This document shows positions 52,364-61,315 of a stretch of DNA of 64,000 nucleotides, in pieces. Under the pieces are notes generated by a model. The model worked only from the letters and a program-made list of their open reading frames with translations. It made no database searches and was not told where the DNA came from. The stretch's first letter is position 1; every line of letters starts with the position of its first letter. A program made the translations under genes and the position numbers. This stretch comes from Microvirga sesbaniae (GTDB taxonomy: Bacteria; Pseudomonadota; Alphaproteobacteria; Rhizobiales; Beijerinckiaceae): contig NZ_JAMXFJ010000015.1 in the NCBI RefSeq assembly GCF_025460805.1, forward strand, positions 80,825-144,824, given 5' to 3'.

Positions 52364-52611
52364 GTCAGGTCATGCGCCCAGGCATTGGCCACGGCGGCGT
52401 CGTGGTTGTCGGTCAGCAGGATCGGTTCGCCGCTGGCGGACAGGAGGGCGAAGAGGCGCATGCCGGGCTCGAGCTTGGGAGCCTGGGGGAACAGCCGCGC
52501 CACCTCGTCGGATTCGAGCGGCTTCACGTAAGCCATCTGCCCCACGCCCAGGGAGGCCAGTTCGGCGACCCCGAGAACCGGCTCGGCATGGTGTTTGATA
52601 TCGAAGTTCAT
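52345..52611 (-). CDS. DUF1150 family protein
   Basis: An 88-residue protein of unknown function: LGVGQMAYVKPLESDEVARL, then FALLSASGEPILLTDNHDAAVANAWAHDL, the hallmark of the DUF1150 family found next to hsp20 genes in alphaproteobacteria. AAGGAG precedes the ATG at 52611 by six nt; an ATG six nt upstream lies too close to it. It follows hsp20 by 25 nt, so a heat-induced accessory role is plausible (context only). Confidence 0.88.
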   Translation of the reverse strand: MNFDIKHHAEPVLGVAELASLGVGQMAYVKPLESDEVARLFPQAPKLEPGMRLFALLSASGEPILLTDNHDAAVANAWAHDLTTVSLH

Positions 52612-52636
52612 GGACATCTCCTTGGTGCGGATGCCG

Positions 52637-53071
52637 TCACACCTTGTCCGACGCGATGATGTCGATCTTGCGGACGATCCGTTCCGGCTCGGGCCGGACG
52701 AGATCGATCGACAACAACCCGTTGGACAGGTCCGCGCCCATGACCTCCATGCCGTCGACAAGGAGGAAGGTGCGCTGGAACTGACGGGCGGCGATGCCGC
52801 GATGAAGGAAGTGCCTTGTCTTGTCGTCGGACTGTCGGCCCCGGATCACGAGCTGGTTCTCCTCCAGGGTCACCTCCAGCTGGTCCCGGGTGAAACCGGC
52901 GACGGCCAGGGTGATGCGGAGGCGCTCGGGAGCGTGCTCCGTGCGGGCCAGGCGCTCGATGTTGTAGGGCGGATAGCCGTCTCCCGCCGCCTTGGCGACA
53001 CGGTCGAGGGCCTGCTCGATCTCATCGAAGCCTAGCAGGAACGGATGCCCAAAGGGCGACTGACGCGACAT
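52637..53071 (-). CDS. Small heat-shock protein (Hsp20/IbpA-like)
   Basis: A 144-residue ATP-independent chaperone. The alpha-crystallin domain covers about 36-128 (PPYNIERLARTEHAPERLRI, LEVTLEENQLVIRGR, then the GIAARQFQRTF motif), and the short tail contains an I-x-I element (KIDIIAS) used in oligomer contacts. The 5' region (53072-53130) can form a hairpin (TTGAG-GCCG...CGGC-CTCAA) but no Shine-Dalgarno pairing typical of a ROSE thermometer was seen. Confidence 0.93.
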   Translation of the reverse strand: MSRQSPFGHPFLLGFDEIEQALDRVAKAAGDGYPPYNIERLARTEHAPERLRITLAVAGFTRDQLEVTLEENQLVIRGRQSDDKTRHFLHRGIAARQFQRTFLLVDGMEVMGADLSNGLLSIDLVRPEPERIVRKIDIIASDKV

Positions 53072-53171
53072 GTTCGAAGCCCAAGGTTAGAGGCACTTCG
53101 GTTGGTTTTGAGCCCGCCGATGCGGCACTCAAGTGGCTCCGGACGGAGCCGCTGTCGGCAATATGGCGATG

Positions 53172-53224
53172 GTGTCCCGGCCTATCAAGGGCCCGCGGGA
53201 CCCTTCCGCCAGGGCCGGAATGAC
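53172..53224. repeat. Nested inverted repeat between argH and hsp20
   Basis: Outer arms GTGTCCCGGCC (53172-53182) and GGCCGGAATGAC (53213-53224) are complementary except near their ends; inner arms AAGGG (53187-53191) and CCCTT (53201-53205) enclose CCCGCGGGA. No U-run. Its ends differ from the cloverleaf repeats, so it is a separate element type. Confidence 0.6.
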
Positions 53225-53245
53225 AAGGGTTAACAGGCGAGCCGG

Positions 53246-54646
53246 TCAGACCCGCTCCCGCCACCAGGCGACCTGCTCGGCGACCCGGACCGGAGAGGTT
53301 CCGCCGAAGCTCGTGCGGGAGCGGACGGAGTTTTCGACCCCCAGCACGTCGTAGATGCCCTGGTGGATCTTGGGCTCGATGGCCTGCATGGCGTCCAGGG
53401 GCAGCTCCTCGAGGGTGCAGCCGCGCTTCTCCGCCTCCGAGACGATGCGCCCCGTGACGTGATGGGCGTCCCGGAACGGGATGTTGAGGCTGCGCACCAG
53501 CCAATCGGCGAGATCGGTCGCCGTGGAGAAGCCCGCCCCGGCCACCGCGGCCATGCGCTCGGGCACCGGCTCCAGGTCCTGGATCATGCCGGTCATGGCG
53601 GCCAGGACGATCTCGATGGTGTCGGCGGCGTCGAAGAGCGGCTCCTTGTCCTCCTGGGTGTCCTTCGCATAGGCGAGCGGCAGCCCCTTCATGACGGTCA
53701 GAAGCGAGACCAGCGAGCCGACGACCCGGCCGCACTTGCCGCGCACCAGCTCGGCGGCGTCGGGGTTGCGCTTCTGCGGCATCATGCTGGACCCGGTGGT
53801 CCAACGGTCCGGCAGGCGCACGAAGCCGAAGGGGGCTGACATCCAGATGATGATTTCTTCCGCCAGACGCGACAGATGGACGGCGCAGATGGAAGCCGCC
53901 GCCATGAACTCCAGCAGGCTGTCGCGGTCCGAGACCGTATCCAGCGAATTGCGGGTCGGACCGTCGAAGCCGAGCGCCCTGGCGGTCATGTGCCGGTCGA
54001 TAGGGAAGGACGTGCCGGCGAGCGCCCCGGCCCCGAGGGGGCACTCGTTCAGGCGCCGGCGGGAATCCCGGAACCGGCCCCGGTCCCGGCCGAACATCTC
54101 CACATAGGCCATCAGGTGGTGTCCGAAGGTCACCGGCTGGGCGCTCTGGAGGTGGGTGAAGCCCGGCATCACCGTGGCGGCGTGCGCCTCGGCCTTGTCG
54201 AGGAGGGCCTTGATCAGGATGGTCAGCTGCTCGTCGGTCCGGTCATGGGCCTCGCGCACCCATAGCCGGGTGTCGGTGGCGACCTGGTCGTTGCGGCTGC
54301 GGGCCGTGTGCAGGCGGGCCGCCGGATCGCCGACGATCTCGCGCAGCCGGCTTTCCACGTTCATGTGGATGTCTTCGAGCGCCGTCGAGAAGGTGAAGGA
54401 GCCGGACTCGATCTCGCCCAGGACCCGCTGGAGCCCCTGATGGATGGCGTCCCGGTCGCTCTCGGCGATGATTCCTTGCTTGGCCAGCATGGCGCTGTGG
54501 GCGATGGAGCCCTGGATGTCTTGGGAAGCCAGGCGCTTGTCGAAATCGATGGACGCGTTGATGGCTTCCATGAGCGCGCTGGGCGAGGACGAGAACCGCC
54601 CGCCCCACATGGTGTTGGCACCGGATTTCTTGGCTTCTTCAGACAC
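53246..54646 (-). CDS. argH: Argininosuccinate lyase
   Basis: The last step of arginine synthesis: argininosuccinate to arginine and fumarate. The 466-residue homotetrameric enzyme has the fumarase/aspartase-superfamily signature GSSMMPQKRNPD, TARSRNDQVATDTRLW and MPGFTHLQSAQPVTFGHHL with the catalytic His. It opens TMWGGRFSSSPS like other ArgH proteins. It is divergent from the peptide-importer genes across 204 nt. Confidence 0.97.
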   Translation of the reverse strand: MSEEAKKSGANTMWGGRFSSSPSALMEAINASIDFDKRLASQDIQGSIAHSAMLAKQGIIAESDRDAIHQGLQRVLGEIESGSFTFSTALEDIHMNVESRLREIVGDPAARLHTARSRNDQVATDTRLWVREAHDRTDEQLTILIKALLDKAEAHAATVMPGFTHLQSAQPVTFGHHLMAYVEMFGRDRGRFRDSRRRLNECPLGAGALAGTSFPIDRHMTARALGFDGPTRNSLDTVSDRDSLLEFMAAASICAVHLSRLAEEIIIWMSAPFGFVRLPDRWTTGSSMMPQKRNPDAAELVRGKCGRVVGSLVSLLTVMKGLPLAYAKDTQEDKEPLFDAADTIEIVLAAMTGMIQDLEPVPERMAAVAGAGFSTATDLADWLVRSLNIPFRDAHHVTGRIVSEAEKRGCTLEELPLDAMQAIEPKIHQGIYDVLGVENSVRSRTSFGGTSPVRVAEQVAWWRERV

Positions 54647-54719
54647 GGTCGTTCACCCAGAAAGAGACTCGGGCTCGCCTTTGCCACACTTTGTCCCCGG
54701 AGGCCAACCCGGATCGGCA

Positions 54720-54740
54720 TCTGCCCGCCCGTTGGGCAGA
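54720..54740. other. Hairpin in the argH/binding-protein divergent region
   Basis: TCTGCCC (54720-54726) and GGGCAGA (54734-54740) pair over 7 bp around GCCCGTT. Just beyond, CCAGTTTAAAACCAGTTGCTGG contains several short inverted CCAG/CTGG units. The rest of 54647-54850 should hold both promoters, but no hexamer pair stands out. Confidence 0.35.
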
Positions 54741-54850
54741 CTGCGCAACGTTTGCCAGTTTAAAACCAGTTGCTGGACTCGACAGCTGTTGTGTGATTTG
54801 CATTCATATTGGCGCAACAACAGGCGCTCCGAGCGCCGAAGGGAATGGCC

Positions 54851-56446
54851 ATGAAGCGACTTCCGAAATTTCTCCTATCCGCAGCTCTGGTTGCCACCAT
54901 GGCGACCTCCTTCTCCGCCGTGATGGCGGCGACCCCGCCGGACACCCTGGTTCAGGCCTGGCAGATGGACGACATCATCTCCCTCGATCCCGCCGAGATC
55001 TTCGAGCTGAGCGCGTCCGAGATCAACGGCAACACCTATGAGCGCCTGATTACCTACGACATCAAGGACGTGTCGAAGATTTCGGGCCAGGTCGCCGAGT
55101 CCTGGACAGTCTCGCCGGACGGCAAGACCTACACGTTCAAGATCAAGCCGAACCGGAAATTCGCCTCCGGCAATCCGATCACCGCCGAAGACGTGGTCTA
55201 TTCCCTGCAGCGCGCCGTCATTCTCGACAAGTCGCCGGCCTTCATCCTGGGCCAGTTCGGCCTCGATAAGAACAACGTGAAGGACAAGGTCAAGCAGACT
55301 GGCCCGCTTGAGCTGACGTTCGAGGTCGACAAGCCTTACGCCCCCACCCTGGTCCTGTACTGCCTCGGCAACTCGGTGGCCTCCATCGTCGACAAGAAGC
55401 TGCTGACGCAGAACGAGAAGGACGGCGACTGGGGCTATAACTGGCTGAAGACCAAGTATGCGGGCTCCGGCCCGTACATCATGCGCGACTGGAAGGCCAA
55501 CGAGGTCCTGGTCCTTGAGCGCAACCCGAACTACGAGAAGAAGACCCCGCTCGCCCGCGTGATTTACCGCCACATCAAGGAAACGGCAAACCAGCGCCTG
55601 CTCCTCGAGAAGGGCGACATCGACGTGGCGCGCAGCCTGAATCCGGAAGAGATCACCGCGGTCTCAAACAACAAGGACATTCAGGTCCAGAGCGCTCCCA
55701 AGGGGACCATCTATTATCTCGGCCTGAACCAGAAGAACCCGAACTTGGCGAAGCCAGAAGTCCGCCAGGCCCTGAAATGGCTCGTGGACTATCAGGCGAT
55801 CGCCGACACGATCATGAAGTACAAGGGCGAGGTTCATCAGAACTTCCTGCCCAAGGGGTTTCTCGGCGCCGAGACCAACAACCCCTACAAGCTGGACGTC
55901 GCCAAGGCGAAGGACCTTCTCGCCAAGGCCGGCCTGAAGGACGGATTCTCGGTCACCATGGACACCCGCTCCGTGCCTGAGATCATGGGGGTCGCCCAGG
56001 CCATGCAGGCCACCTTCGCGCAGGCCGGCATCAAGCTCGAGATCCTGCCGATGGATTCGAAGCAGGCTCTGACCAAATACCGCGCCCGCCAGCAGGACAT
56101 CTATATCGGCAACTGGGGCTCGGATTATCAGGACCCGAACTCCAACGCGGATACCTTCGCGGCCAACGACGACAACTCGGACAATGCGAAGGCCAAGCCG
56201 CTCGCCTGGCGCAACGCCTGGGATCCGGGCCCGCTGACCGCCAAGACCCGCGCGGCCGTGATGGAGCGCGATGCGGAGAAGCGCGCGCAGATGTACAAGG
56301 AGCTGCAGAAGGCGGTTCTCGACGACGGTCCGTTCGTGATCTTCCTGCAGCAGACGGAGGTCGCCGCCGTGCGCAAGAACGTCGACAACTTCGTTCTCGG
56401 CCCGTCTTTCAGCGACAACGACATCTCGCAGGCGAAGAAGAACTAA
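54851..56446 (+). CDS. Peptide ABC transporter binding protein (DppA-like)
   Basis: A 531-residue SBP-family-5 protein. A Sec signal peptide (KRLPKFLLSAALVATMATSF, ending near VMAA) is followed by TLVQAWQMDDIISLDPAEIF, the DYQDPNSNADTF segment of the ligand pocket and VRQALKWLVDYQAIADTI. GAAGGGA lies six nt before the ATG at 54851. The dipeptidase at the end of the operon argues for short peptides as cargo, although binding proteins of this family also take opines, glutathione or nickel complexes. Confidence 0.92.
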   Translation: MKRLPKFLLSAALVATMATSFSAVMAATPPDTLVQAWQMDDIISLDPAEIFELSASEINGNTYERLITYDIKDVSKISGQVAESWTVSPDGKTYTFKIKPNRKFASGNPITAEDVVYSLQRAVILDKSPAFILGQFGLDKNNVKDKVKQTGPLELTFEVDKPYAPTLVLYCLGNSVASIVDKKLLTQNEKDGDWGYNWLKTKYAGSGPYIMRDWKANEVLVLERNPNYEKKTPLARVIYRHIKETANQRLLLEKGDIDVARSLNPEEITAVSNNKDIQVQSAPKGTIYYLGLNQKNPNLAKPEVRQALKWLVDYQAIADTIMKYKGEVHQNFLPKGFLGAETNNPYKLDVAKAKDLLAKAGLKDGFSVTMDTRSVPEIMGVAQAMQATFAQAGIKLEILPMDSKQALTKYRARQQDIYIGNWGSDYQDPNSNADTFAANDDNSDNAKAKPLAWRNAWDPGPLTAKTRAAVMERDAEKRAQMYKELQKAVLDDGPFVIFLQQTEVAAVRKNVDNFVLGPSFSDNDISQAKKN

Positions 56447-56453
56447 ACCTGCA

Positions 56454-57509
56454 ATGGCATCATCGATCGCAACCGGAAGCGGAGGGCACGATGCCCTCCG
56501 CTTCTACCTTACGAAGACTGCACAATTCATCCTCGTGCTGGCGACGACCCTGCTCGGGCTCATTGCCGTCACGTTCTTCATCGGCCGCGTCGTTCCCATC
56601 GACCCGGTGCTCGCCATCGTCGGCGACAGGGCCCCGCCGCAGGTCTATGCTCGGGTGCGTCAGGAGCTCGGCCTCGATCTGCCGCTCATCCAGCAGTTCT
56701 GGATCTATCTGAAAAAAGCCGTCGTCGGCGATTTCGGCAATTCGGTCCTCACCACGAACCCTGTGATGACCGACATCAAGAACGCCTTTCCGGCGACCTT
56801 CGAGCTGGCCACGCTCGGCACGCTCATCGGCACCCTCATCGGCGTCCCGCTCGGTGTCCTAGCGGCCGTGAAGCGCGGCAGCCTGCTCGATCAGTTCGTG
56901 CGTTTCATCGGCCTCGCCGGCTATTCCATTCCGATCTTCTGGCTCGGCCTCATGAGCCTGCTGCTGTTCTACGCCAAGCTCGGCTGGGTTCCGGGACCGG
57001 GGCGCATCGACGTGGCCTATTCCTATCTCTATACGCCGGTGACGAATATCGTGCTGCTCGACACGGCGATGCAGGGCCAATGGGATGCGTTCTGGGATGC
57101 GGCCTCGCACATCGTCCTGCCGGCCTGCCTGCTCGGCTATTTCTCGCTTGCCTATATCAGCCGCATGACGCGCTCGTTCATGCTCAACGAGCTGGCGCAG
57201 GAATACGTGATCGCCGCGCGGGTGAAGGGCCTGTCCGAGATGCGCGTGATCTGGCGCCACGCCCTGCGCAATGCGGCCGTGCCGCTGATCACCGTGATCG
57301 CCCTCTCCTATGCCAACCTGCTCGAGGGCTCGGTGCTCACCGAGACGGTCTTCGCCTGGCCGGGCCTCGGTCAGTACATCACCAATTCTCTTCAGAATGC
57401 GGACATGAACGCAGTGCTGGGCGGAACCCTCGTGATCGGCACCGCCTTCGTGGTGCTCAATCTCGTGTCCGATCTGCTCTACCGCCTGCTCGATCCGAGG
57501 ACCCGCTGA
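56454..57509 (+). CDS. Peptide ABC transporter permease (DppB-like)
   Basis: A 351-residue OppB/DppB-family permease with six membrane helices; TLLGLIAVTFFIGRVVPIDP is the first, and VKGLSEMRVIWRHALRNAAV is the cytoplasmic coupling loop. A start shift of some codons is possible because the first 15 residues (ASSIATGSGGHDALR) are atypical. The stop overlaps the next start as TGATG. Confidence 0.94.
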   Translation: MASSIATGSGGHDALRFYLTKTAQFILVLATTLLGLIAVTFFIGRVVPIDPVLAIVGDRAPPQVYARVRQELGLDLPLIQQFWIYLKKAVVGDFGNSVLTTNPVMTDIKNAFPATFELATLGTLIGTLIGVPLGVLAAVKRGSLLDQFVRFIGLAGYSIPIFWLGLMSLLLFYAKLGWVPGPGRIDVAYSYLYTPVTNIVLLDTAMQGQWDAFWDAASHIVLPACLLGYFSLAYISRMTRSFMLNELAQEYVIAARVKGLSEMRVIWRHALRNAAVPLITVIALSYANLLEGSVLTETVFAWPGLGQYITNSLQNADMNAVLGGTLVIGTAFVVLNLVSDLLYRLLDPRTR

Positions 57510-58441
57510 TGGCCGGCTCCCCTGCTCTCTCCGAACCGACCGGCTGGCGCGCCTGGCTGCTCTCCGCCGAGCCGCATTCCCGCTGGCAGGCCCGCCTCGG
57601 CCGCTTCTATCTCGGCTGGCGCTCCTTCACCAGAAATCCGCTTGCGGTGGTTGGTCTTGCCATCGTGCTTCTGCTCATCCTCGTGGCACTCTTCGCGAAT
57701 TATATCGCTCCTTATTCGCCGATCGTCGGCGGCGACCTGCGCACGCAGCGCCTCTTGCCGCCGAGCGAGACCTTCTGGCTCGGCACGGACGATCAGGCGC
57801 GGGACATCTTCTCGCGCATCGTCTACGGCTCCCGCATTACCCTTTTCGTCGTGGTGCTGGTGTCGATCATCGCCACTCCCATTGGCCTTCTGGTCGGCAC
57901 CGTCTCCGGCTATCTCGGAGGCTGGGTCGACACGGTGCTGATGCGCATCACCGACATCTTCCTGGCCTTCCCGCGCCTCGTTCTGGCGCTCGCCTTCGTG
58001 GCGGCCCTGGGCCCCGGCATCGAGAACGCCGTCATCGCGATTGCCATCACGTCCTGGCCACCCTATGCGCGCATCGCCCGCGCCGAGACCCTGATGATCC
58101 GCAACAGCGACTTCATCGCGGCCGTGAAGCTGCAGGGCGCCTCGACGCCTCGCATCATCTTCGGTCACGTGATCCCGCTCTGCCTCTCCTCGGTCATCGT
58201 GCGCGTGACGCTCGATATGGCCGGCATCATCCTGACGGCGGCCGGGCTCGGCTTCCTCGGCCTCGGCGCGCAGCCGCCGCAGCCCGAATGGGGTGCCATG
58301 GTGGCTACGGGCCGCAATTATCTCATCGACCAATGGTGGGTCGCCGCCATGCCGGGCATCGCCATCTTCGTGGTGAGCCTCGGCTTCAACCTGCTGGGCG
58401 ACGGCCTGCGTGACGTTCTCGATCCGAAGGCCGCCAAATGA
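57509..58441 (+). CDS. Peptide ABC transporter permease (DppC-like)
   Basis: A 310-residue OppC/DppC-family permease: FYLGWRSFTRNPLAVVGLAI at the first helix, FWLGTDDQARDIFSRIVYG in the periplasmic loop, and KLQGASTPRIIFGHVIPLCL as the coupling loop. It shares its first base with the dppB-like stop and its last four with the ATPase start. Confidence 0.95.
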   Translation: MAGSPALSEPTGWRAWLLSAEPHSRWQARLGRFYLGWRSFTRNPLAVVGLAIVLLLILVALFANYIAPYSPIVGGDLRTQRLLPPSETFWLGTDDQARDIFSRIVYGSRITLFVVVLVSIIATPIGLLVGTVSGYLGGWVDTVLMRITDIFLAFPRLVLALAFVAALGPGIENAVIAIAITSWPPYARIARAETLMIRNSDFIAAVKLQGASTPRIIFGHVIPLCLSSVIVRVTLDMAGIILTAAGLGFLGLGAQPPQPEWGAMVATGRNYLIDQWWVAAMPGIAIFVVSLGFNLLGDGLRDVLDPKAAK

Positions 58442-59274
58442 CCAAGCCGCTTCTCGACGTCGACGATCTGCGCGTCCGCTTCCACCTGCGCACCGGCACC
58501 GTGGAGGCGGTGCGCGGCGTGTCCTTCCAGCTCGGCCGCGAGCGCCTCGGCATCGTGGGCGAGTCCGGCTCCGGCAAGTCCCAGACAGGCCGCGCCATCC
58601 TGGGCCTCACCCCGCCCCCGGGCGAGGTCACGGCCAAGCGCCTCGCCTTCGACGGGATCGATCTGCTCACCGCCTCGAAGCGGACCCTGCGCACCCTGCG
58701 CGGTGGGCGCATCAGCATGGTGATGCAGGACCCGAAATACTCGCTGAACCCGGTCATGACCATCGGCGAGCAGATCGTCGAGGCCTATCAGGCCCACGCC
58801 AAGGCCGGTCGCCGGGAAGCGCGCGACAGGGCGCTCGCCATGCTGGAGGCGGTGAAGATGCGCGATCCGGCCCGGGTGTTCTCGCTCTACCCGCACGAGG
58901 TGTCGGGCGGCATGGGCCAGCGCGCCATGATCGCCATGATGCTGGTGACCGACCCCGACCTGCTCATCGCCGACGAGCCGACCTCGGCCCTCGACGTGAC
59001 CGTGTCCATGGAGGTGCTGCGCATCCTGGACGAACTCGTCACGGAGCGCGGCATGGGGCTGATCTTCATCTCGCACGATCTCAAGCTCGTCTCGTCCTTC
59101 TGCGACCGGGTGCTCGTGATGTATGCCGGCCGCGTGGTCGAGCAGCTCGAGGCGAAGAACCTGCGCGAGGCGCAGCACCCCTATACCCAGGGGCTGATGC
59201 GCTGCCTGCCGACCCTGAAGGACGACGTCCGTCCGCTTCCCACCCTGAACCGCGACCCCGCCTGGGCGCAGTGA
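58438..59274 (+). CDS. Peptide ABC transporter ATPase (DppD-like, short)
   Basis: A 278-residue ABC ATPase with Walker A GESGSGKS at 41-48, signature VSGGMGQRAMIA and Walker B LLIADEPTSAL. It lacks most of the C-terminal extension of OppD/DppD (usually about 325 residues), so it is closer in length to NikD-type subunits. ATGA overlap with the permease gene; the next ATPase gene follows at once. Confidence 0.93.
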   Translation: MTKPLLDVDDLRVRFHLRTGTVEAVRGVSFQLGRERLGIVGESGSGKSQTGRAILGLTPPPGEVTAKRLAFDGIDLLTASKRTLRTLRGGRISMVMQDPKYSLNPVMTIGEQIVEAYQAHAKAGRREARDRALAMLEAVKMRDPARVFSLYPHEVSGGMGQRAMIAMMLVTDPDLLIADEPTSALDVTVSMEVLRILDELVTERGMGLIFISHDLKLVSSFCDRVLVMYAGRVVEQLEAKNLREAQHPYTQGLMRCLPTLKDDVRPLPTLNRDPAWAQ

Positions 59275-59277
59275 CCG

Positions 59278-60069
59278 GTGACAGATCCGATGCTCGATAT
59301 TCAGAATCTTCAAGTCGTCTTCGGCACGGGCCGCCTGAGGGTCGACGCGGTCAAGGACGTGAGCTTCCATGTGGAGCCCGGCGCCGCCTACGGGCTCGTG
59401 GGCGAGTCCGGCTCGGGCAAGTCGACGGTCCTGCGCGCGATCTGCGGCCTGGCGCCGATCACCGCCGGGCGCGTCCTGGTCGAGGGTCGGGCCGTCACCA
59501 CGCCGCGCGGCAAGGACTTCTACCGCACGGTCCAGATGGTGTTCCAGGACCCCTATGCGTCGCTTCACCCGCGCCACACGGTCGACCGCACCTTGTCCGA
59601 ACCGCTCGCCATCCACGGCGAGAAGGACCAGGAGGCCCGCATCCTCCAGGCCCTGCGCGAGGTGGGCCTGGGCCCCTCGTTCCGGTTCCGCTATCCGCAC
59701 CAGCTCTCCGGCGGGCAGCGCCAGCGCATCGCCATCGCGCGCGCGCTGATCCTGCGCCCGAAGGTTCTGCTCCTCGACGAGCCGACCTCGGCGCTCGACG
59801 CCTCCGTGCAGGCGGAGATCCTGAACCTGCTCGACGACCTGCGCCGCAAGATGGGGCTGACCTATATCCTGGTGAGCCACGACCTCGCGGTCGTGGCCCA
59901 TCTGTGCGAACGTCTCCTGGTCATGCGCCACGGCGAGGCCGTCGAGGAGACCACCTCCGAGGCCCTGCGCTCGGGCGTGGCCTCGAACGCGTATACCCAG
60001 TCCCTGATCCAGGCGAGCCAGGGCTTCACGAGAGACGCGAAAGAGCCGGTCCGCTCCCTGGCCGGCTGA
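59278..60069 (+). CDS. Peptide ABC transporter ATPase (DppF-like, short)
   Basis: A 263-residue ABC ATPase with Walker A GESGSGKST at 42-50, signature HQLSGGQRQRIAIARAL and Walker B LLLDEPTSALDA. The start is a GTG at 59278, three nt after the previous stop, or an ATG at 59290; either keeps the whole ABC domain. Like its partner it lacks a long C-terminal domain. Confidence 0.93.
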   Translation: MTDPMLDIQNLQVVFGTGRLRVDAVKDVSFHVEPGAAYGLVGESGSGKSTVLRAICGLAPITAGRVLVEGRAVTTPRGKDFYRTVQMVFQDPYASLHPRHTVDRTLSEPLAIHGEKDQEARILQALREVGLGPSFRFRYPHQLSGGQRQRIAIARALILRPKVLLLDEPTSALDASVQAEILNLLDDLRRKMGLTYILVSHDLAVVAHLCERLLVMRHGEAVEETTSEALRSGVASNAYTQSLIQASQGFTRDAKEPVRSLAG

Positions 60070-60104
60070 TCCTGACATTCACCCCAACCGCTCGGCACGA
60101 ACCC

Positions 60105-61172
60105 ATGTCCCGCTCCCCCCTGATGCCGGTCTTCGACGGCCACAACGATGTCCTCCTCCGCCTGATGCGCGGCAAGATCCAGCCGGAACAGGCCTTTCTC
60201 GAAGGCGACAATATCGGGCACCTCGACTGGCCGCGCATGAAGGAAGGCGGCTTCGTCGGCGGGTTCTTCGCCGTCTACGTGCCGTCCGACAGCGTCGGCG
60301 TCGACGTGGACGCGCTGATGACCCAGTCGCGCTACGACGTGCCCCTGCCGCCGCAGCTGTCCCTGGCGACGAGCCAGCAGGTCACCGTGCACATGGCCTC
60401 GCTGCTGATCCGGATCGAGCGCGCCTCGAAGGGCGAGGTGAAGATCTGCCGCAGCGCCGCCGATATCCGCCAGTGCCTCGACGCCGGCAGGCTCGCGGCG
60501 GTCCTGCACATCGAGGGCGCGGAGGGCATCGACCCGGACCTGCACCTGCTCGACGTGCTCTACGAGAGCGGCCTGCGCTCCATCGGGCCGGTCTGGAGCC
60601 GCCCCAACATCTTCGGCCATGGGGTTCCGTTCAGCTACCCCTCGACGCCGGACACGGGACCGGGCCTCACGGATCGCGGGCTCGCCCTGGTGCGCGCGTG
60701 CAACCGGCTCAAGATCATGATCGACCTCTCGCACCTGAACGAGAAGGGATTCTGGGACGTGGCCCGGCTCTCGGACGCGCCGCTCGTCGCCACCCATTCC
60801 AACGCGTGGGAGATCTGCCAGCACTCGCGCAACCTCACCGACAAGCAGCTCGCGGCCATCCGCGAGAGCCGCGGCATGGTGGGGGTGAACTTCGCCACCT
60901 CGTTCATCCGCCCCGATGGTCAGCGCAACGACGACACGCCGCTCGAGGAGATGATCCGCCACATGGACCACCTGATCGAGCATGTGGGGGTCGACGGCGT
61001 CGGCCTGGGCTCCGATTTCGACGGGGCGACGATCCCGGCCGAGATCGGCGACGTGCGCGGCCTGCCCCGCCTCGTCGACGCCATGCGCCGCCACGGCTAC
61101 GACGATGCGACCCTGCGCAAGCTCTGCTACGAGAACTGGGTCAACGTCCTGGAGCGCACCTGGGGCCGGTGA
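60105..61172 (+). CDS. M19-family membrane dipeptidase homologue
   Basis: A 355-residue zinc dipeptidase related to renal dipeptidase. Metal ligands are His13 and Asp15 (FDGHND), the bridging Glu137 (LHIEGAEG), and His residues in MIDLSHLNE and VATHSNAW; GLGSDFDGA is the C-terminal active-site segment. No signal peptide, so it is probably cytoplasmic and hydrolyses dipeptides brought in by the transporter encoded just upstream (36 nt away). Family members also accept D-amino-acid dipeptides. Confidence 0.93.
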   Translation: MSRSPLMPVFDGHNDVLLRLMRGKIQPEQAFLEGDNIGHLDWPRMKEGGFVGGFFAVYVPSDSVGVDVDALMTQSRYDVPLPPQLSLATSQQVTVHMASLLIRIERASKGEVKICRSAADIRQCLDAGRLAAVLHIEGAEGIDPDLHLLDVLYESGLRSIGPVWSRPNIFGHGVPFSYPSTPDTGPGLTDRGLALVRACNRLKIMIDLSHLNEKGFWDVARLSDAPLVATHSNAWEICQHSRNLTDKQLAAIRESRGMVGVNFATSFIRPDGQRNDDTPLEEMIRHMDHLIEHVGVDGVGLGSDFDGATIPAEIGDVRGLPRLVDAMRRHGYDDATLRKLCYENWVNVLERTWGR

Positions 61173-61213
61173 GCGCCCCGGGATCGTCGGCTCGCCCTGG
61201 GATCATCCGTCTC

Positions 61214-61304
61214 CGTCATGGCCGGACCTTGTGCCGGCCATCCCGATTGCTGTGAGTTCGGCGCTCTTTTGATCGGGATCACCGGCACAAGGCCGGTGAT
61301 GACG
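61214..61304 (+). repeat. Bipartite cloverleaf repeat, copy 9
   Basis: The cleanest copy: CGTCAT, GGCC arm (GGCCGG, ACCTTGTG, CCGGCC), ATCCCGAT, 24-nt loop, ATCGGGAT, ACC arm CACCGGCACAAGGCCGGTG, ATGACG. It lies between two convergent operons. Confidence 0.95.
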
Positions 61305-61315
61305 GCGAAGAAAAA

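Noticed and set aside
53072..53130. A possible RNA thermometer in front of hsp20
   Set aside because: The hairpin lies about 20-50 nt before the start and does not mask a Shine-Dalgarno sequence; the anti-SD pattern of ROSE elements was not found.
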